Positions 36,161 to 45,081 of a stretch of DNA of 64,000 bases are shown here, piece by piece. The notes under the pieces were generated by a model. That model saw nothing but the letters and a program-made list of their open reading frames with translations, was not told the origin of the DNA and searched no databases. This DNA is from Bradyrhizobium sp. Gha (GTDB lineage: Bacteria; Pseudomonadota; Alphaproteobacteria; Rhizobiales; Xanthobacteraceae), in the NCBI RefSeq assembly GCF_900113735.1, contig NZ_FOQM01000036.1:17111-81110 (forward strand), read 5' to 3'. How positions within the stretch are numbered: position 1 is the stretch's first letter; each line of letters starts with the position of its first letter. A program made the position numbers and the translations under genes.

Positions 36161-38011
36161 ATGCCAGCCTATCGCTCCCGCACCACCACCCACGGCCGCA
36201 ACATGGCGGGCGCGCGCGGCCTCTGGCGCGCGACGGGCATGAAGGACGGCGATTTCGGCAAGCCGATCATTGCGGTCGTGAACTCCTTCACCCAGTTCGT
36301 GCCCGGTCACGTCCATCTCAAGGACCTCGGCCAGCTCGTCGCCCGCGAGATCGAGCAGGCCGGCGGCGTGGCAAAAGAGTTCAACACCATCGCGGTCGAT
36401 GACGGCATCGCCATGGGCCATGACGGCATGCTCTATAGCCTGCCGTCGCGCGAGCTGATTGCCGATAGCGTCGAGTACATGGCCAACGCGCATTGCGCCG
36501 ACGGCCTCGTCTGCATCTCCAATTGCGACAAGATCACGCCCGGCATGCTGATGGCGACGCTGCGGCTCAACATCCCCGCCGTGTTCGTCTCGGGCGGCCC
36601 GATGGAAGCCGGCAAGGTCAAGCTCGCTGGCAAGACCAAGGCCGTCGATCTGATCGACGCCATGGTCGCTGCGGCGGACTCCAAGGTCAGCGACGACGAC
36701 GTCAAGGTGATCGAGCGCTCGGCATGCCCGACTTGCGGCTCGTGCTCGGGCATGTTCACCGCCAACTCGATGAACTGCCTGACCGAGGCACTCGGCCTGG
36801 CGCTCCCAGGCAATGGCACAGTCGTCGCCACCCACGCCGACCGCAAGCGCCTGTTCGTCGAGGCCGGCCACACCATCGTCGATCTCGTCCGCCGCTACTA
36901 CGAACAGGACGATGCATCCGTGCTGCCGCGCAACGTCGCGAATTTCAAGGCGTTCGAAAATGCGATGACGCTCGACATCGCGATGGGTGGCTCGACCAAC
37001 ACTGTGCTGCATCTCCTGGCGGCGGCGCATGAAGGCGAGGTCAAGTTCACCATGCAGGACATCGACCGGCTATCGCGCCGCGTGCCCGTGCTCTGCAAGG
37101 TCGCGCCGTCGGTCGCCGACGTCCATGTCGAGGACGTGCATCGTGCCGGTGGCATCATGGGCATTCTCGGCGAGCTCGATCGCGCCGGGCTGATCGACAC
37201 TTCGGTCTCGACCGTGCACGCGCCGACCATGAACGAGGCGTTGGAGCGCTGGGACATCAAGCGCTCCAAGAGCGAGGCTATCAGAACCTTCTATCGCGCC
37301 TCGCCGGGCGGCATCCCGACGCAGGTCGCGTTCAGCCAGGAGCGCCGTTACGACGAGCTCGATACCGATCGCGAGAAGGGTGTGGTGCGCAATCTCGAGC
37401 ACGCCTTCAGCAAGGACGGCGGCCTCGCCGTGCTCTACGGCAACCTCGCGCAGGACGGCTGTATCGTGAAGACCGCGGGCGTCGACTCCTCGATCCTGAA
37501 ATTCTCCGGCCCCGCGCGCGTGTTCGAGAGCCAGGACGCCGCGGTGGACGGCATCCTCGGCGGCAAGGTCGTCGCGGGCGAGGTCGTGGTCATCATCTAC
37601 GAGGGCCCGCGCGGCGGTCCCGGCATGCAGGAAATGCTGTATCCGACCAGCTATCTGAAATCGATGGGCCTCGGCAAAGCCTGTGCGCTCGTTACCGACG
37701 GACGCTTCTCGGGCGGCTCCTCGGGTCTGTCGATCGGCCATCTCTCGCCCGAAGCCGCCGAAGGCGGCAACATCGGCCTCGTCCGCACCGGTGATCGCAT
37801 CGCGATCGACATCCCGAACCGCAGCATCACGCTCGAGGTTTCCGACGAAGAGCTTGCCAATCGCCGCGCGGCTGAGGAGGCGAAGGGCGATGCAGCCTGG
37901 CAGCCGGCTGCGCGCAAGCGCAACGTCTCCACCGCGCTGCAGGCCTACGCCGCGCTCACCACGAGTGCCGCGCGGGGTGCCGTGCGCGAAGTGAAGCGTC
38001 GCAACAAGTAG
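36161..38011 (+). CDS. ilvD: Dihydroxy-acid dehydratase
   Basis: 616 residues, IlvD/Edd family. Fe-S cysteines are in SNCDKITPGMLMA and ACPTCGSCSGMFTANSMNCL. It dehydrates 2,3-dihydroxy acids in the isoleucine/valine pathway. The N-terminus MPAYRSRTTTHGRNMAGARG is that of the long proteobacterial IlvD. GAGGA lies about 10 bases upstream. Confidence 0.94.
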   Translation: MPAYRSRTTTHGRNMAGARGLWRATGMKDGDFGKPIIAVVNSFTQFVPGHVHLKDLGQLVAREIEQAGGVAKEFNTIAVDDGIAMGHDGMLYSLPSRELIADSVEYMANAHCADGLVCISNCDKITPGMLMATLRLNIPAVFVSGGPMEAGKVKLAGKTKAVDLIDAMVAAADSKVSDDDVKVIERSACPTCGSCSGMFTANSMNCLTEALGLALPGNGTVVATHADRKRLFVEAGHTIVDLVRRYYEQDDASVLPRNVANFKAFENAMTLDIAMGGSTNTVLHLLAAAHEGEVKFTMQDIDRLSRRVPVLCKVAPSVADVHVEDVHRAGGIMGILGELDRAGLIDTSVSTVHAPTMNEALERWDIKRSKSEAIRTFYRASPGGIPTQVAFSQERRYDELDTDREKGVVRNLEHAFSKDGGLAVLYGNLAQDGCIVKTAGVDSSILKFSGPARVFESQDAAVDGILGGKVVAGEVVVIIYEGPRGGPGMQEMLYPTSYLKSMGLGKACALVTDGRFSGGSSGLSIGHLSPEAAEGGNIGLVRTGDRIAIDIPNRSITLEVSDEELANRRAAEEAKGDAAWQPAARKRNVSTALQAYAALTTSAARGAVREVKRRNK

Positions 38012-38076
38012 AGCCGAGGCGCGCACGCGATCGCGAGTATCGCGGTCACGTCGGGTCGCATGGTCAACGAGACCTG

Positions 38077-38100
38077 AACGGCCGGCGCAAGCCGGCCGTT
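38077..38100 (+). terminator. Hairpin after ilvD
   Basis: Perfect 10-bp stem AACGGCCGGC/GCCGGCCGTT closed by a GCAA tetraloop, 65 bases past the stop. It is followed by CGCATT, a weak U-tract. Confidence 0.6.
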
Positions 38101-38202
38101 CGCATTAAGGATGCCCCGACGAACTTCGGCAGATCTGGATTTTACGGCGTATACTGTGCCGAGCTTCGCAAATCCATTTCGGGCAATTGGGGCACCACCA
38201 TA

Positions 38203-38580
38203 ATGTCGCGTACTCTTGCTGTCGTTTTCTCTGCCGCCGTCGCCGCGATTGCGATGACCAGCGTTGCCTGCGCCGGCTGCTACAATTGCTACGCACCGCC
38301 GCCGCCGTGCCAGACCTGCTATCAGCAGCAATACGTCGCTCCGCAATACCGCACCGTCGACGAGACGGTGATGGTGTCGCCAGGTGCGACCGTCGCGCAC
38401 CGCACGCCGGCGCAGTACCGCACCGTGATGGTTCCGCAGACCGTGATGGTGGCGCCCCCTGGTGTCCAGTACGAGCACATCCCCCCACAATACGCCACGC
38501 GCCAGCGCACCGAGATGGTCTCGCCGGGTTATTCCTATTACGCGCCGGTTCAGCCTGCTTGCGGCCATTGCGGCTACTGA
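38203..38580 (+). CDS. Small exported Cys- and Tyr-rich repeat protein
   Basis: 125 residues. Signal peptide LAVVFSAAVAAIAMTSVACA, then a Cys/Tyr/Pro head (GCYNCYAPPPPCQTCY). Three imperfect repeats follow (PQYRTVDETVMVSPG, AQYRTVMVPQTVMVAPPG, PQYATRQRTEMVSPG), then the tail ACGHCGY. The CxxC pairs at both ends could bind metal or crosslink. Unknown function; probably surface or periplasmic. Confidence 0.65.
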   Translation: MSRTLAVVFSAAVAAIAMTSVACAGCYNCYAPPPPCQTCYQQQYVAPQYRTVDETVMVSPGATVAHRTPAQYRTVMVPQTVMVAPPGVQYEHIPPQYATRQRTEMVSPGYSYYAPVQPACGHCGY

Positions 38581-39213
38581 GCCAACGCAACAAACTGCAA
38601 CAAACAGACTTGGTGCGGTGTCCCTCGGGGCGCCGCGTTTCTTTTGCGGAGAAGCCAAACGAGGCCCGGTCATGGAGGCAAATCCACCCGGGCCTCGCCA
38701 CCGGCGACACCCTGGGCGGTGTCGCTGGTATCAGGGAAGGCTGACGGGGCAACTGCGATGACTGGCCCCAAGTGCCGTTTGAAACTAGAGCACCAGCCTG
38801 ACGCTTGCCTGACAGGGTGAGGTGGGGCGGGGCCCGATACGGACATCCATCCCTCCGCGCTGCCCTGCATCACCGACGCTTCGTCTGCGAGGGCTGCGGC
38901 GGTCGAGCCGCCGACGTTCGGCCCGACGTCGGGCGGGGTGACGCACGGCTGGCCATCATCGCCTACCAAAATGACAGGCAGGACGGCCCCGGCCACGGTG
39001 GGGGGCTTTGAGGTATAGGCCGGGGCCGCTGGAGGTGCTTGGTCAACTTGCACCAAGCAAGGGCCAGCCTAATCGCAGATCGAAGGCCGGCTCCGTTCGC
39101 TTTCGCACAGTTCCATTGCCTAATTTTCCCAAGTCGGATTCACATACATTGATGCAGTCTGAAAATGCGCGCGATCTACTTGCCAGACTGTCAGGGAATT
39201 GGGTCAACAGGTT
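38581..39213. other. Intergenic region with an inverted repeat
   Basis: 633 bases. A 9-bp inverted repeat (GAGGCCCGG/CCGGGCCTC) lies at 38661-38669/38688-38696 with an 18-base loop. A minus-strand frame across 38670-39056 is Pro/Gly/Ala-rich without ribosome site and not convincing. Nothing else recognised. Confidence 0.4.
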
Positions 39214-39405
39214 ATGGTGAGTGAAAATGCACTGCCAGCGCGCAGATTTCTTATTCGGATGGGAGGTCTCGGTTGGATGGTCTACGATCGAGAGCGCAAG
39301 GGACCGGCGCTGATTGGAACGGACATAGCAGCCAATTTAACGAAAGAACAAGCAGAACGAGCCTACGAAATCCTCATTCGCTCAGCACACAACTCTCAAC
39401 GCTAG
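39214..39405 (+). CDS. Small hypothetical protein, WMVYDRE family
   Basis: 63 residues. The core is FLIRMGGLGWMVYDRERKGP and LTKEQAERAYEIL. The same pattern recurs in the minus-strand gene ending at 43989, so these two are paralogues flanking the integrase end of the island. Start ATG 39214; TTG 39199 would extend it. Function unknown. Confidence 0.55.
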   Translation: MVSENALPARRFLIRMGGLGWMVYDRERKGPALIGTDIAANLTKEQAERAYEILIRSAHNSQR

Positions 39406-39863
39406 AGCGCTGAGGCCCGCATTTCTCTGTCGACGAAATGGTGGTCGCACCTTCGGGATTATTCGATGGCAACACCGTGCGTCCACCCACGTCAAGCCGC
39501 ACGCTCCGGTGCTCCTCGTCCTCTTCACGATCGAGATCGCAGGCACGGCCAGCGCGGCGCGATCTGGCGGGTGCCGTCTCTGATGCTTACGGCTTCGATC
39601 TCTGAATTGCGGTTAGCTGAGGAACAACGTCGATTGGCGGGCCGGTCGGCAGATGCAGCCCGCCGCAAATCAGGGCGTCCTGCCCATATCCATGGCCCGA
39701 CCTTGGAGCTGCCACACTGTTGGACATGGCAGGTGCCCGGGGCGCTTGCGGCGGGCTTCCTGAAGCCCTAAGAGACCTTTGTCCCCAAGATGTCCCCAAA
39801 ACCAAGGGCAGTTCGCATTGCGTTCGATGGGGCCAGCCGCTAAGTGCTTGAACTTATTGAGCT
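39406..39863. other. Region upstream of tRNA-Ser
   Basis: 458 bases without a convincing gene. A plus-strand frame 39466-39771 is Arg/Ala-rich and looks like chance. Just before the tRNA is a pair of TGTCCCCA direct repeats (39780-39800). The tRNA promoter must lie in the last 100 bases. Confidence 0.4.
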
Positions 39864-39952
39864 GGAAGGGTGGCCGAGTGGTTTAAGGCACCGGTCTTGA
39901 AAACCGGCGTGCCCGCAAGGGTACCGTGGGTTCGAATCCCACCCCTTCCGCC
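39864..39952 (+). tRNA. tRNA-Ser (anticodon TGA)
   Basis: Acceptor GGAAGGG pairs with CCCTTCC before G and an encoded CCA. D-arm GGCCGAGTGGTTTAAGGC. The anticodon loop is CTTGAAA in a CCGGT-like stem, giving TGA. A long variable arm (GTGCCCGCAAGGGTACC) marks class II, and the T-arm is GTGGGTTCGAATCCCAC. All parts of a serine tRNA. The 3' end abuts an integrase remnant eight bases away, so it served as attachment site. Confidence 0.95.
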
Positions 39953-39960
39953 ACCGCTCA

Positions 39961-40752
39961 ATGGCTGGAAGGCTCAAACCACTTCACGTAGAGCGCCGAA
40001 ACAAACCCGGCAAATACGCCGACGGCGAAGGTCTCTACCTGATCGTCACCGGACCGACATCGAAGAGCTGGTCCTACAGATACTGGAAAGACGGCAAGGA
40101 ACGCTGGCACGGCCTTGGCTCCTTGAAGGACGTATCGCTAAAGGATGCGCGGCTCGCCCGCGATGCGGCGCGCCTGCGCGTGAAAGGCGATCGCAGCATC
40201 GCTGGCGTGGACATCGTGCAGGAGAGGCGGAAGGCGCGCGAAGAGGCCAAAGCCGTCGAAGCGCAGCTGGCGTTGTCGACATTCGAGGAGTCCGCGGAAG
40301 CCTACATCCGGGCAAACTGGTCGACCTGGAGTGAGAAGCATCGCGACCAGTGGCCGTCCTCGCTCAGCGCTACGCTTATCCCACCATCGGCAAGCTGACG
40401 ATCCCTGAGATCAAGCCGAGCCACATCCACGATCTGCTGAAGCCGATCTGGGTGGAAAAGCGGGAGACCGCGAACCGGGTCCGTGGCCGGATCGAAACGA
40501 TCATTGCAAAGAACGTCGATATCGACGATCCAGACTTTCGCAATCCGGCAGAACTCACGAGGCAATTGCGCGAGAAGCTGCCAAAGCGCCCCAAGCGGAT
40601 GGTCCGCCATCATCCGGCCTGCCTTGCAGCGACGCGCCGGCGTTCATGAAGGTCCTTGCTTGATCGTCTCGGCTACGGACACGTCACAGTGCATGGCTTC
40701 CGATCTGACCTTTGCCACCTGGGCCGAGTCTCATTGGACGATCGGAGGGTAG
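39961..40752 (+). pseudogene. Decayed tyrosine integrase (DUF4102 type) at tRNA-Ser
   Basis: The first 145 codons give an arm-binding domain typical of P4-like integrases (GLYLIVTGPTSKSWSYRYW, DARLARDAARL). The frame then shifts near 40350 into another carrying YPTIGKLTIPEIKPSHIHDL and RVRGRIETIIA, the core-binding domain. Much of the catalytic domain is deleted, but HGFRS and TFATWAE near 40690-40730 are remnants of its C-terminal end (HGFRSTFRDWA in active enzymes). The gene is dead. It identifies the left end of an island in tRNA-Ser. Confidence 0.85.
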
Positions 40753-40974
40753 GATAGGGGCCTTCGAGCTGAGCCAGCCGCAAGCGTAAGGACTACAAGG
40801 TGCCTCGATAAGACGAGCCAATGTCCGCTGGTCCACCGTATAGCGACGGATTAGTCGACACTGGATAAGGCCCGCTAAGGGCCGGCATGCCGCGACATCA
40901 TCCGTATGGGCAATTCCCATGACCCATCGTACAATTGACTACCAAGGTGCAATTAGTACCAAGGTGGATCGTTA

Positions 40975-42759
40975 ATGGTGCACGAGCGGCCAGCCCGAGT
41001 TGAGCGTCGGTTGGCGGCGATTTTGGCCGCTGACGTAGTGGGCTATTCGCGGCTTATGCATCATGACGAGGAGGCCACGCACGCCAAGCTGACTACACTC
41101 CTCGCGGATGGTATTACAAACGCGATCTCTGAACACGGGGGGCGCATCGTCAAAAATACCGGCGACGGGTTCTTGGCAGAGTTTCCGAGCGCGGTGGAAG
41201 CGGTTCGGGCTGCTGTGCAGTTCCAGATGCGCATCAGAGAACTTACGGTAGCCGATGCGGCAGACGGACGGATTGCCTTCCGTGTGGGCATCAACGTCGG
41301 CGACGTGATTGTCGAGCCGCATGACATTTTTGGCGATGGGGTCAATATTGCGGCACGGCTCGAGAGCATTGCAGAACCAGGCGGCATCTGCATCTCGTCG
41401 TCCGCCTACGATCATGTTCGGGGCAAGGCCGGGGTCGAATTCGCCGATCTGGGCGTCCAGAACCTCAAGAATATCGCGCTTTCGGTTCGGGCCTATGCAG
41501 TGGTCCGGGACGGGCTCAGCTCGGCGCCAGAACCGCCGCGAGCGAAGCTCGACCTGCCGTCTCCCCCTCGTCTTTCTATCGTCGTGCTGCCTTTCGCCAA
41601 TCTCAGCGGTGATCCCGAGCAAGACCATTTCGTCGATGGCGTGACCGACAGTTTGACCACTGACTTGTCGCGGATTAGCGGCTCGTTCGTGATCGGCCGC
41701 CACACGGCATTTACCTACAAGGGAAAAGCGGTTGACCTTAAGAAGGTCGGGCGTGAGCTAAACGTCCGCTACGTGCTCGAAGGCTCTGTACAGCGGAGCG
41801 GCAAGCGACTTCGGCTCAACGTACAACTGCTCGATGCTGAAACCGAAAATCACCTTTGGGCCGAGCGGTTCGACAAGCCGGTCGCCGATCTCTTTGACAT
41901 GCAGGACGAAATCGTGGCGCGACTGGCTAACGCGCTGAATGCCCAAATGATTGCAGCTGAGGCGCGCCGGGCAGAGCGCGCTGCAAATCCCGACGCGATG
42001 GACTTGAACTTTCAAGGTTATGCCTGTTCATACAGGGGCGTGGAGCACATGAGCGAGGCGCGCAGCTTTTTCGAACGCGCCTTGGCGATCGATCACGGAA
42101 GCGTCGGAGCATTGGTCGGCTTGGCGCTCGTTGATCTAACGATCGGAGCTTCCCTGCTGGCTGATAACCGAGCCGCGTACCTTTCGGCGGCTGAAGCAAA
42201 TGCGATCAAGGCGCTGGCATTGGCGCCGGACCACGCAGTGGCCCACAGGATCTTGGGAGGGGCTTACATTTTTACAAACCGTGCCGCGCAGGGGATCGCT
42301 GAATGTGAGCGGGCATTGGAGATTGATCGCAATCTGGTCGGTGCTCACAGTGCCATCGGTATCGCAAAGTTCTTCATGGGTCGCGGTGCTGAGACGGAAG
42401 GCCATATCGTCGAGGCTCTCCGTCTCTCCCCTCGCGATATCTTTGCCCACCGCTGGATGCATATTGCTGGCATGGCCAAGATACTGATCGGCGCAGATAC
42501 CGAAGCCGTCGCTTGGCTACAGCGAAGCATTGAGGCCAATCGCAACTTTCCTGCGGCCCATTTCTGGCTCGCCGCGGCCTTGGGCCTGCTTGGCGAAAGA
42601 GATCAGGCGCGAAGCGCCGCAGAAGTGGGACTAAAGCTCGATCCAGGCTTTACCATCAGCCGTTTGCTTCTCAGCAAAGCAAGCAACAATCCGACATATC
42701 TCGCCGAACGAGAGCGCGTTTGCGAGGGCATGCGCCTGGCCGGGGTGCCGGAGGGATGA
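40975..42759 (+). CDS. Class III adenylate/guanylate cyclase with TolB-like and TPR region
   Basis: 594 residues. The cyclase domain (about 10-185) has LAADVVGYSRLM and IVKNTGDGFLAEF with the metal aspartates, RVGINVGDV, and GDGVNIAARLESIAEPGG. Then comes a TolB/FlgO-like segment (SIVVLPFANLSGDPEQDHFVDG and YVLEGSVQRSGKRLRLNVQL) and TPR-like repeats to the end. No membrane helix. This architecture is common in rhizobia. AT content and codon use are more relaxed than in the core genes. Confidence 0.85.
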   Translation: MVHERPARVERRLAAILAADVVGYSRLMHHDEEATHAKLTTLLADGITNAISEHGGRIVKNTGDGFLAEFPSAVEAVRAAVQFQMRIRELTVADAADGRIAFRVGINVGDVIVEPHDIFGDGVNIAARLESIAEPGGICISSSAYDHVRGKAGVEFADLGVQNLKNIALSVRAYAVVRDGLSSAPEPPRAKLDLPSPPRLSIVVLPFANLSGDPEQDHFVDGVTDSLTTDLSRISGSFVIGRHTAFTYKGKAVDLKKVGRELNVRYVLEGSVQRSGKRLRLNVQLLDAETENHLWAERFDKPVADLFDMQDEIVARLANALNAQMIAAEARRAERAANPDAMDLNFQGYACSYRGVEHMSEARSFFERALAIDHGSVGALVGLALVDLTIGASLLADNRAAYLSAAEANAIKALALAPDHAVAHRILGGAYIFTNRAAQGIAECERALEIDRNLVGAHSAIGIAKFFMGRGAETEGHIVEALRLSPRDIFAHRWMHIAGMAKILIGADTEAVAWLQRSIEANRNFPAAHFWLAAALGLLGERDQARSAAEVGLKLDPGFTISRLLLSKASNNPTYLAERERVCEGMRLAGVPEG

Positions 42760-42965
42760 TGTCGCCCATTCGAGACCGATTCAGCCGGTCGTCATGCCCA
42801 TCATTCCACGATTGCTAAGCCGCTGGATTCATTTCGCTCCTTCAGCAATAACGTCCAGGGTAACTCCGTCGCGGAATCGCTGTGATTTACGGCCTTTCCT
42901 GCATATTTGTTCGCGGCGCATGCCATGCTGTTGACTCGAATAACGTCGAACAGCTGAGCACGTCC

Positions 42966-43229
42966 ATGACTACCACTAAGGCTATTTGCGCTCACCCCCT
43001 CGTCGCCACCGTCAATGAGACATTGGCAATACTCAAGATCGGCCGCGCAAAGTGGCTCAATCAGCTTCTGCATCGCGGAGCAATTGAGGAGAACACGTTG
43101 GACGACCAAGGCACAGCTCGGGACTATTTCGCTGAGTACCAAGTACGCGAGGCCGAGTGGGCCTTCTCCCCCGTCAGGAGCTTCAGAGTGGGACTTTCCC
43201 AGATTGAAGGCGGAAAGGGGCGGAGCTAG
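42966..43229 (+). CDS. Possible small HTH protein (doubtful)
   Basis: 87 codons in an open frame. The segment ATVNETLAILKIGRAKWLNQ resembles the helix-turn-helix of excisionase-like small DNA-binding proteins, which would fit an integrative element. There is no clear ribosome site, and the frame is open upstream to 42882. Could be decayed. Confidence 0.3.
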   Translation: MTTTKAICAHPLVATVNETLAILKIGRAKWLNQLLHRGAIEENTLDDQGTARDYFAEYQVREAEWAFSPVRSFRVGLSQIEGGKGRS

Positions 43230-43320
43230 GGGGTCGCTATGTTCTCAGCAGATCGATGAGCCGGATGTTCCGCTCTCGTGATAGAAGATCACCTTGCGTT
43301 CCTCGAGGAGCCCGGCGGCC

Positions 43321-43488
43321 TTACTTTTTCTCGGGCGATGTATCCTCTCTCGCGAGTTGCGCAGCGAGAGCCCTTAGGATGCGCTGCTCTGCTACCGGCA
43401 ACTTTCCATTGCAGAGGGCCTTAGCGACGGCCTCAATCTGCTCGCCGATGCGAGTGCGGATGGCGGCCTTCCGATCCTGCTGATCCAT
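43321..43488 (-). CDS. Small helical hypothetical protein
   Basis: 55 residues, helical and charged (RIGEQIEAVAKALCNGKLP, EQRILRALAAQLARE). GGAGG lies 9 bases before ATG 43488, so the frame open back to 43668 is not used. Unrecognised island gene. Confidence 0.5.
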   Translation of the reverse strand: MDQQDRKAAIRTRIGEQIEAVAKALCNGKLPVAEQRILRALAAQLAREDTSPEKK

Positions 43489-43715
43489 TCGCCGGTACCT
43501 CCGAATTTGGCATCGCCAAATCCTGACTCTCCTAATCGGCCTCTTCGGGGTACGAACGGCCCCGGACATCTCCGGGGCTGGAGAGCCGAGACGCACCGAG
43601 ACCGCCCGACGCACCAGAATAAATGCGGCACGCCGGTTGATATCCTCCCGCTCGGGATTCGCTTCCACAGTGCAAAAATATACAGTGTCCTAAATTTAAT
43701 GAGACGGTGGCTATC
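43489..43715. other. Short gap with hairpin
   Basis: A perfect 7-bp stem GCCCCGG/CCGGGGC with loop ACATCT lies at 43560-43579. The rest is AT-richer than the core and shows no gene. Confidence 0.4.
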
Positions 43716-43868
43716 TCATTTCGATGGTTCATCGGGCTTACTCTCACGCACGACCCGTGCAACCCTGCGGGGGCCGTCCCACAGCTCAACAGTTGGATGT
43801 GTCTGCAAGAGTTTCTCGGCTCGAGCTTGGGCGTCTTCTTCGGTTCGGCAATCGATCTGCACGAGCAA
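43716..43868 (-). CDS. Small hypothetical protein
   Basis: 50 codons ending at TGA 43716. The sequence looks coding: VQIDCRTEEDAQARAEKLLQ and HPTVELWDGPRRVARVV, an amphipathic alpha/beta pattern. The start is uncertain (TTG 43868 or GTG 43862). In the adjacent frame just upstream, a segment reading ENLIRSFPDVVMRYVSYAV may be the displaced N-terminus, which suggests a frameshift. Confidence 0.4.
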   Translation of the reverse strand: MLVQIDCRTEEDAQARAEKLLQTHPTVELWDGPRRVARVVRESKPDEPSK

Positions 43869-43988
43869 CGCCGGATAAATCGGACAGCGTAAGAAACGTA
43901 TCGCATTACCACGTCAGGAAAGCTGCGAATAAGGTTCTCGATCGCGCTTACGGTTCCTGTGGCCGGAGCGGCATCTCGACGACCTGCA

Positions 43989-44276
43989 TTATGGCGGACG
44001 CTTCCCCGGGCGCGTCGGCCGAGCGACAGAACGCGTTCCCGGCTGCGTAACGAGGTCGTCCATCAGCCTCTGCTTCAGCTGTTCGGCCTGTTCCTTGGTC
44101 AACCTCTCACCGAAGTGACCATCTTTTCCCAACTGCGCTGGCCTCTTGAGTTCTCGATCGTAGACCATCCAGTCAACGCTTCCCTTCCGAACGATAAACC
44201 TAGGGCGCGGCGGCGGTGTGTTGTTGGCCAACGTGAGCCTCCCACTTGGTGGACCGCTGGTTTCAAATTTGCACAC
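43989..44276 (-). CDS. Small hypothetical protein, WMVYDRE family
   Basis: Up to 95 residues. The core is FIVRKGSVDWMVYDRELKRP and LTKEQAEQLKQRLMDD, matching the gene at 39214 at about half the positions. GTG 44276 is the longest start; translation may begin nearer the core. C-terminal tail is Arg/Pro-rich. Function unknown. Confidence 0.5.
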   Translation of the reverse strand: MCKFETSGPPSGRLTLANNTPPPRPRFIVRKGSVDWMVYDRELKRPAQLGKDGHFGERLTKEQAEQLKQRLMDDLVTQPGTRSVARPTRPGKRPP

Positions 44277-44277
44277 C

Positions 44278-44616
44278 AGGCGGCCGTTTATTCTTGAACT
44301 GGGACACCGAAAGTCTCAGCACCGTCTAAACTGCAACCTCTATGCCGGTCCGTACCTCGGCGCGTTTCAGCGTGCTCAAATCTGAGCGCCGGTAGCGCGC
44401 CTCGAAGTGGCTCAAATTTCCGAGCATCGCCCGTACCCGAATCTCGGAAGGGCAAGACCGTCCGGCTTTGTCAATGCCAGTGCGGCGAACGCATCTGGCA
44501 CGATTGAAGTAGGAACCGCCGGCCAACAGGTCTGTTGTCACATCATCACCGGCCGAGGCTCTGCCCGTAGGCATCAGGTGGCTGAGAGACCGAGAGCGCT
44601 CCCGCCTGCATAGGTG
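44278..44616. other. Intergenic stretch in the island
   Basis: 339 bases. A minus-strand frame includes LSHFEARYRRSDLSTLKR, which could be a remnant of a gene, but no start or ribosome site was found. Nothing else is seen. Confidence 0.3.
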
Positions 44617-44877
44617 ATGGAGCTCCGCCGGCACATCACGCAAGGCGAACGACACATTGCAGAGCAAGAGGAAATGATCGAGGACCTTGCCACGAACGGG
44701 CACGATCTAGCCGAAGCGAAAAAGCTTCTGGACAACTTCTACTCGTGTCAGGTTCTGCACTGCACCCCCCGAAATACTGGCGGGATCAGGCGAAGGAGTT
44801 TCGCACCAAGGCCGAGAGCTGCGAGCAGGCTCGTTAATGGACGCTTCGTCCATCTGTTCCATTGGCACGCTAAATAG
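44617..44877 (+). CDS. Small helical protein with scrambled 3' end
   Basis: The first 50 codons (RRHITQGERHIAEQEEMIED, LAEAKKLLDNFYSCQVLH) form the charged helical pair typical of a small family common in Bradyrhizobium. After about 44762 the frame runs antisense-like into unrelated sequence, while the +2 frame (44763-44837) encodes PPKYWRDQAKEFRTKAESC, part of another small family. The normal tail (HRDRILKELEQ) appears on the minus strand at 44934-44972. The locus is rearranged and the product is probably defective. Confidence 0.4.
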   Translation: MELRRHITQGERHIAEQEEMIEDLATNGHDLAEAKKLLDNFYSCQVLHCTPRNTGGIRRRSFAPRPRAASRLVNGRFVHLFHWHAK

Positions 44878-45030
44878 CACTGGTTCAAAGCTGGCCACCG
44901 CGTTCAGAAACAGGCCAGCGCCTGAGGCGGCCTTACTGTTCCAGCTCTTTGAGGATGCGGTCCCGGTGCATGACCGGCCCAGTCTGCCCGGGCTTAAACA
45001 AAAGAGGAAGACGCAGGCTTGTGAGTTTGA

Positions 45031-45036
45031 TATACT
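45031..45036 (+). promoter_or_regulatory. Possible -10 box of pqqA
   Basis: TATACT, a good -10 hexamer, 45 bases before the pqqA GTG. No matching -35 at 17 bases, so it is tentative. Confidence 0.3.
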
Positions 45037-45081
45037 CTTAGTTCTCGCGGTGATCGTGCCGCCAAACCAGGGAGTTCACTA

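Noticed and set aside
38670..39056. 128-codon minus-strand frame
   Set aside because: Pro/Gly/Ala-rich, no ribosome site, no family; treated as chance.
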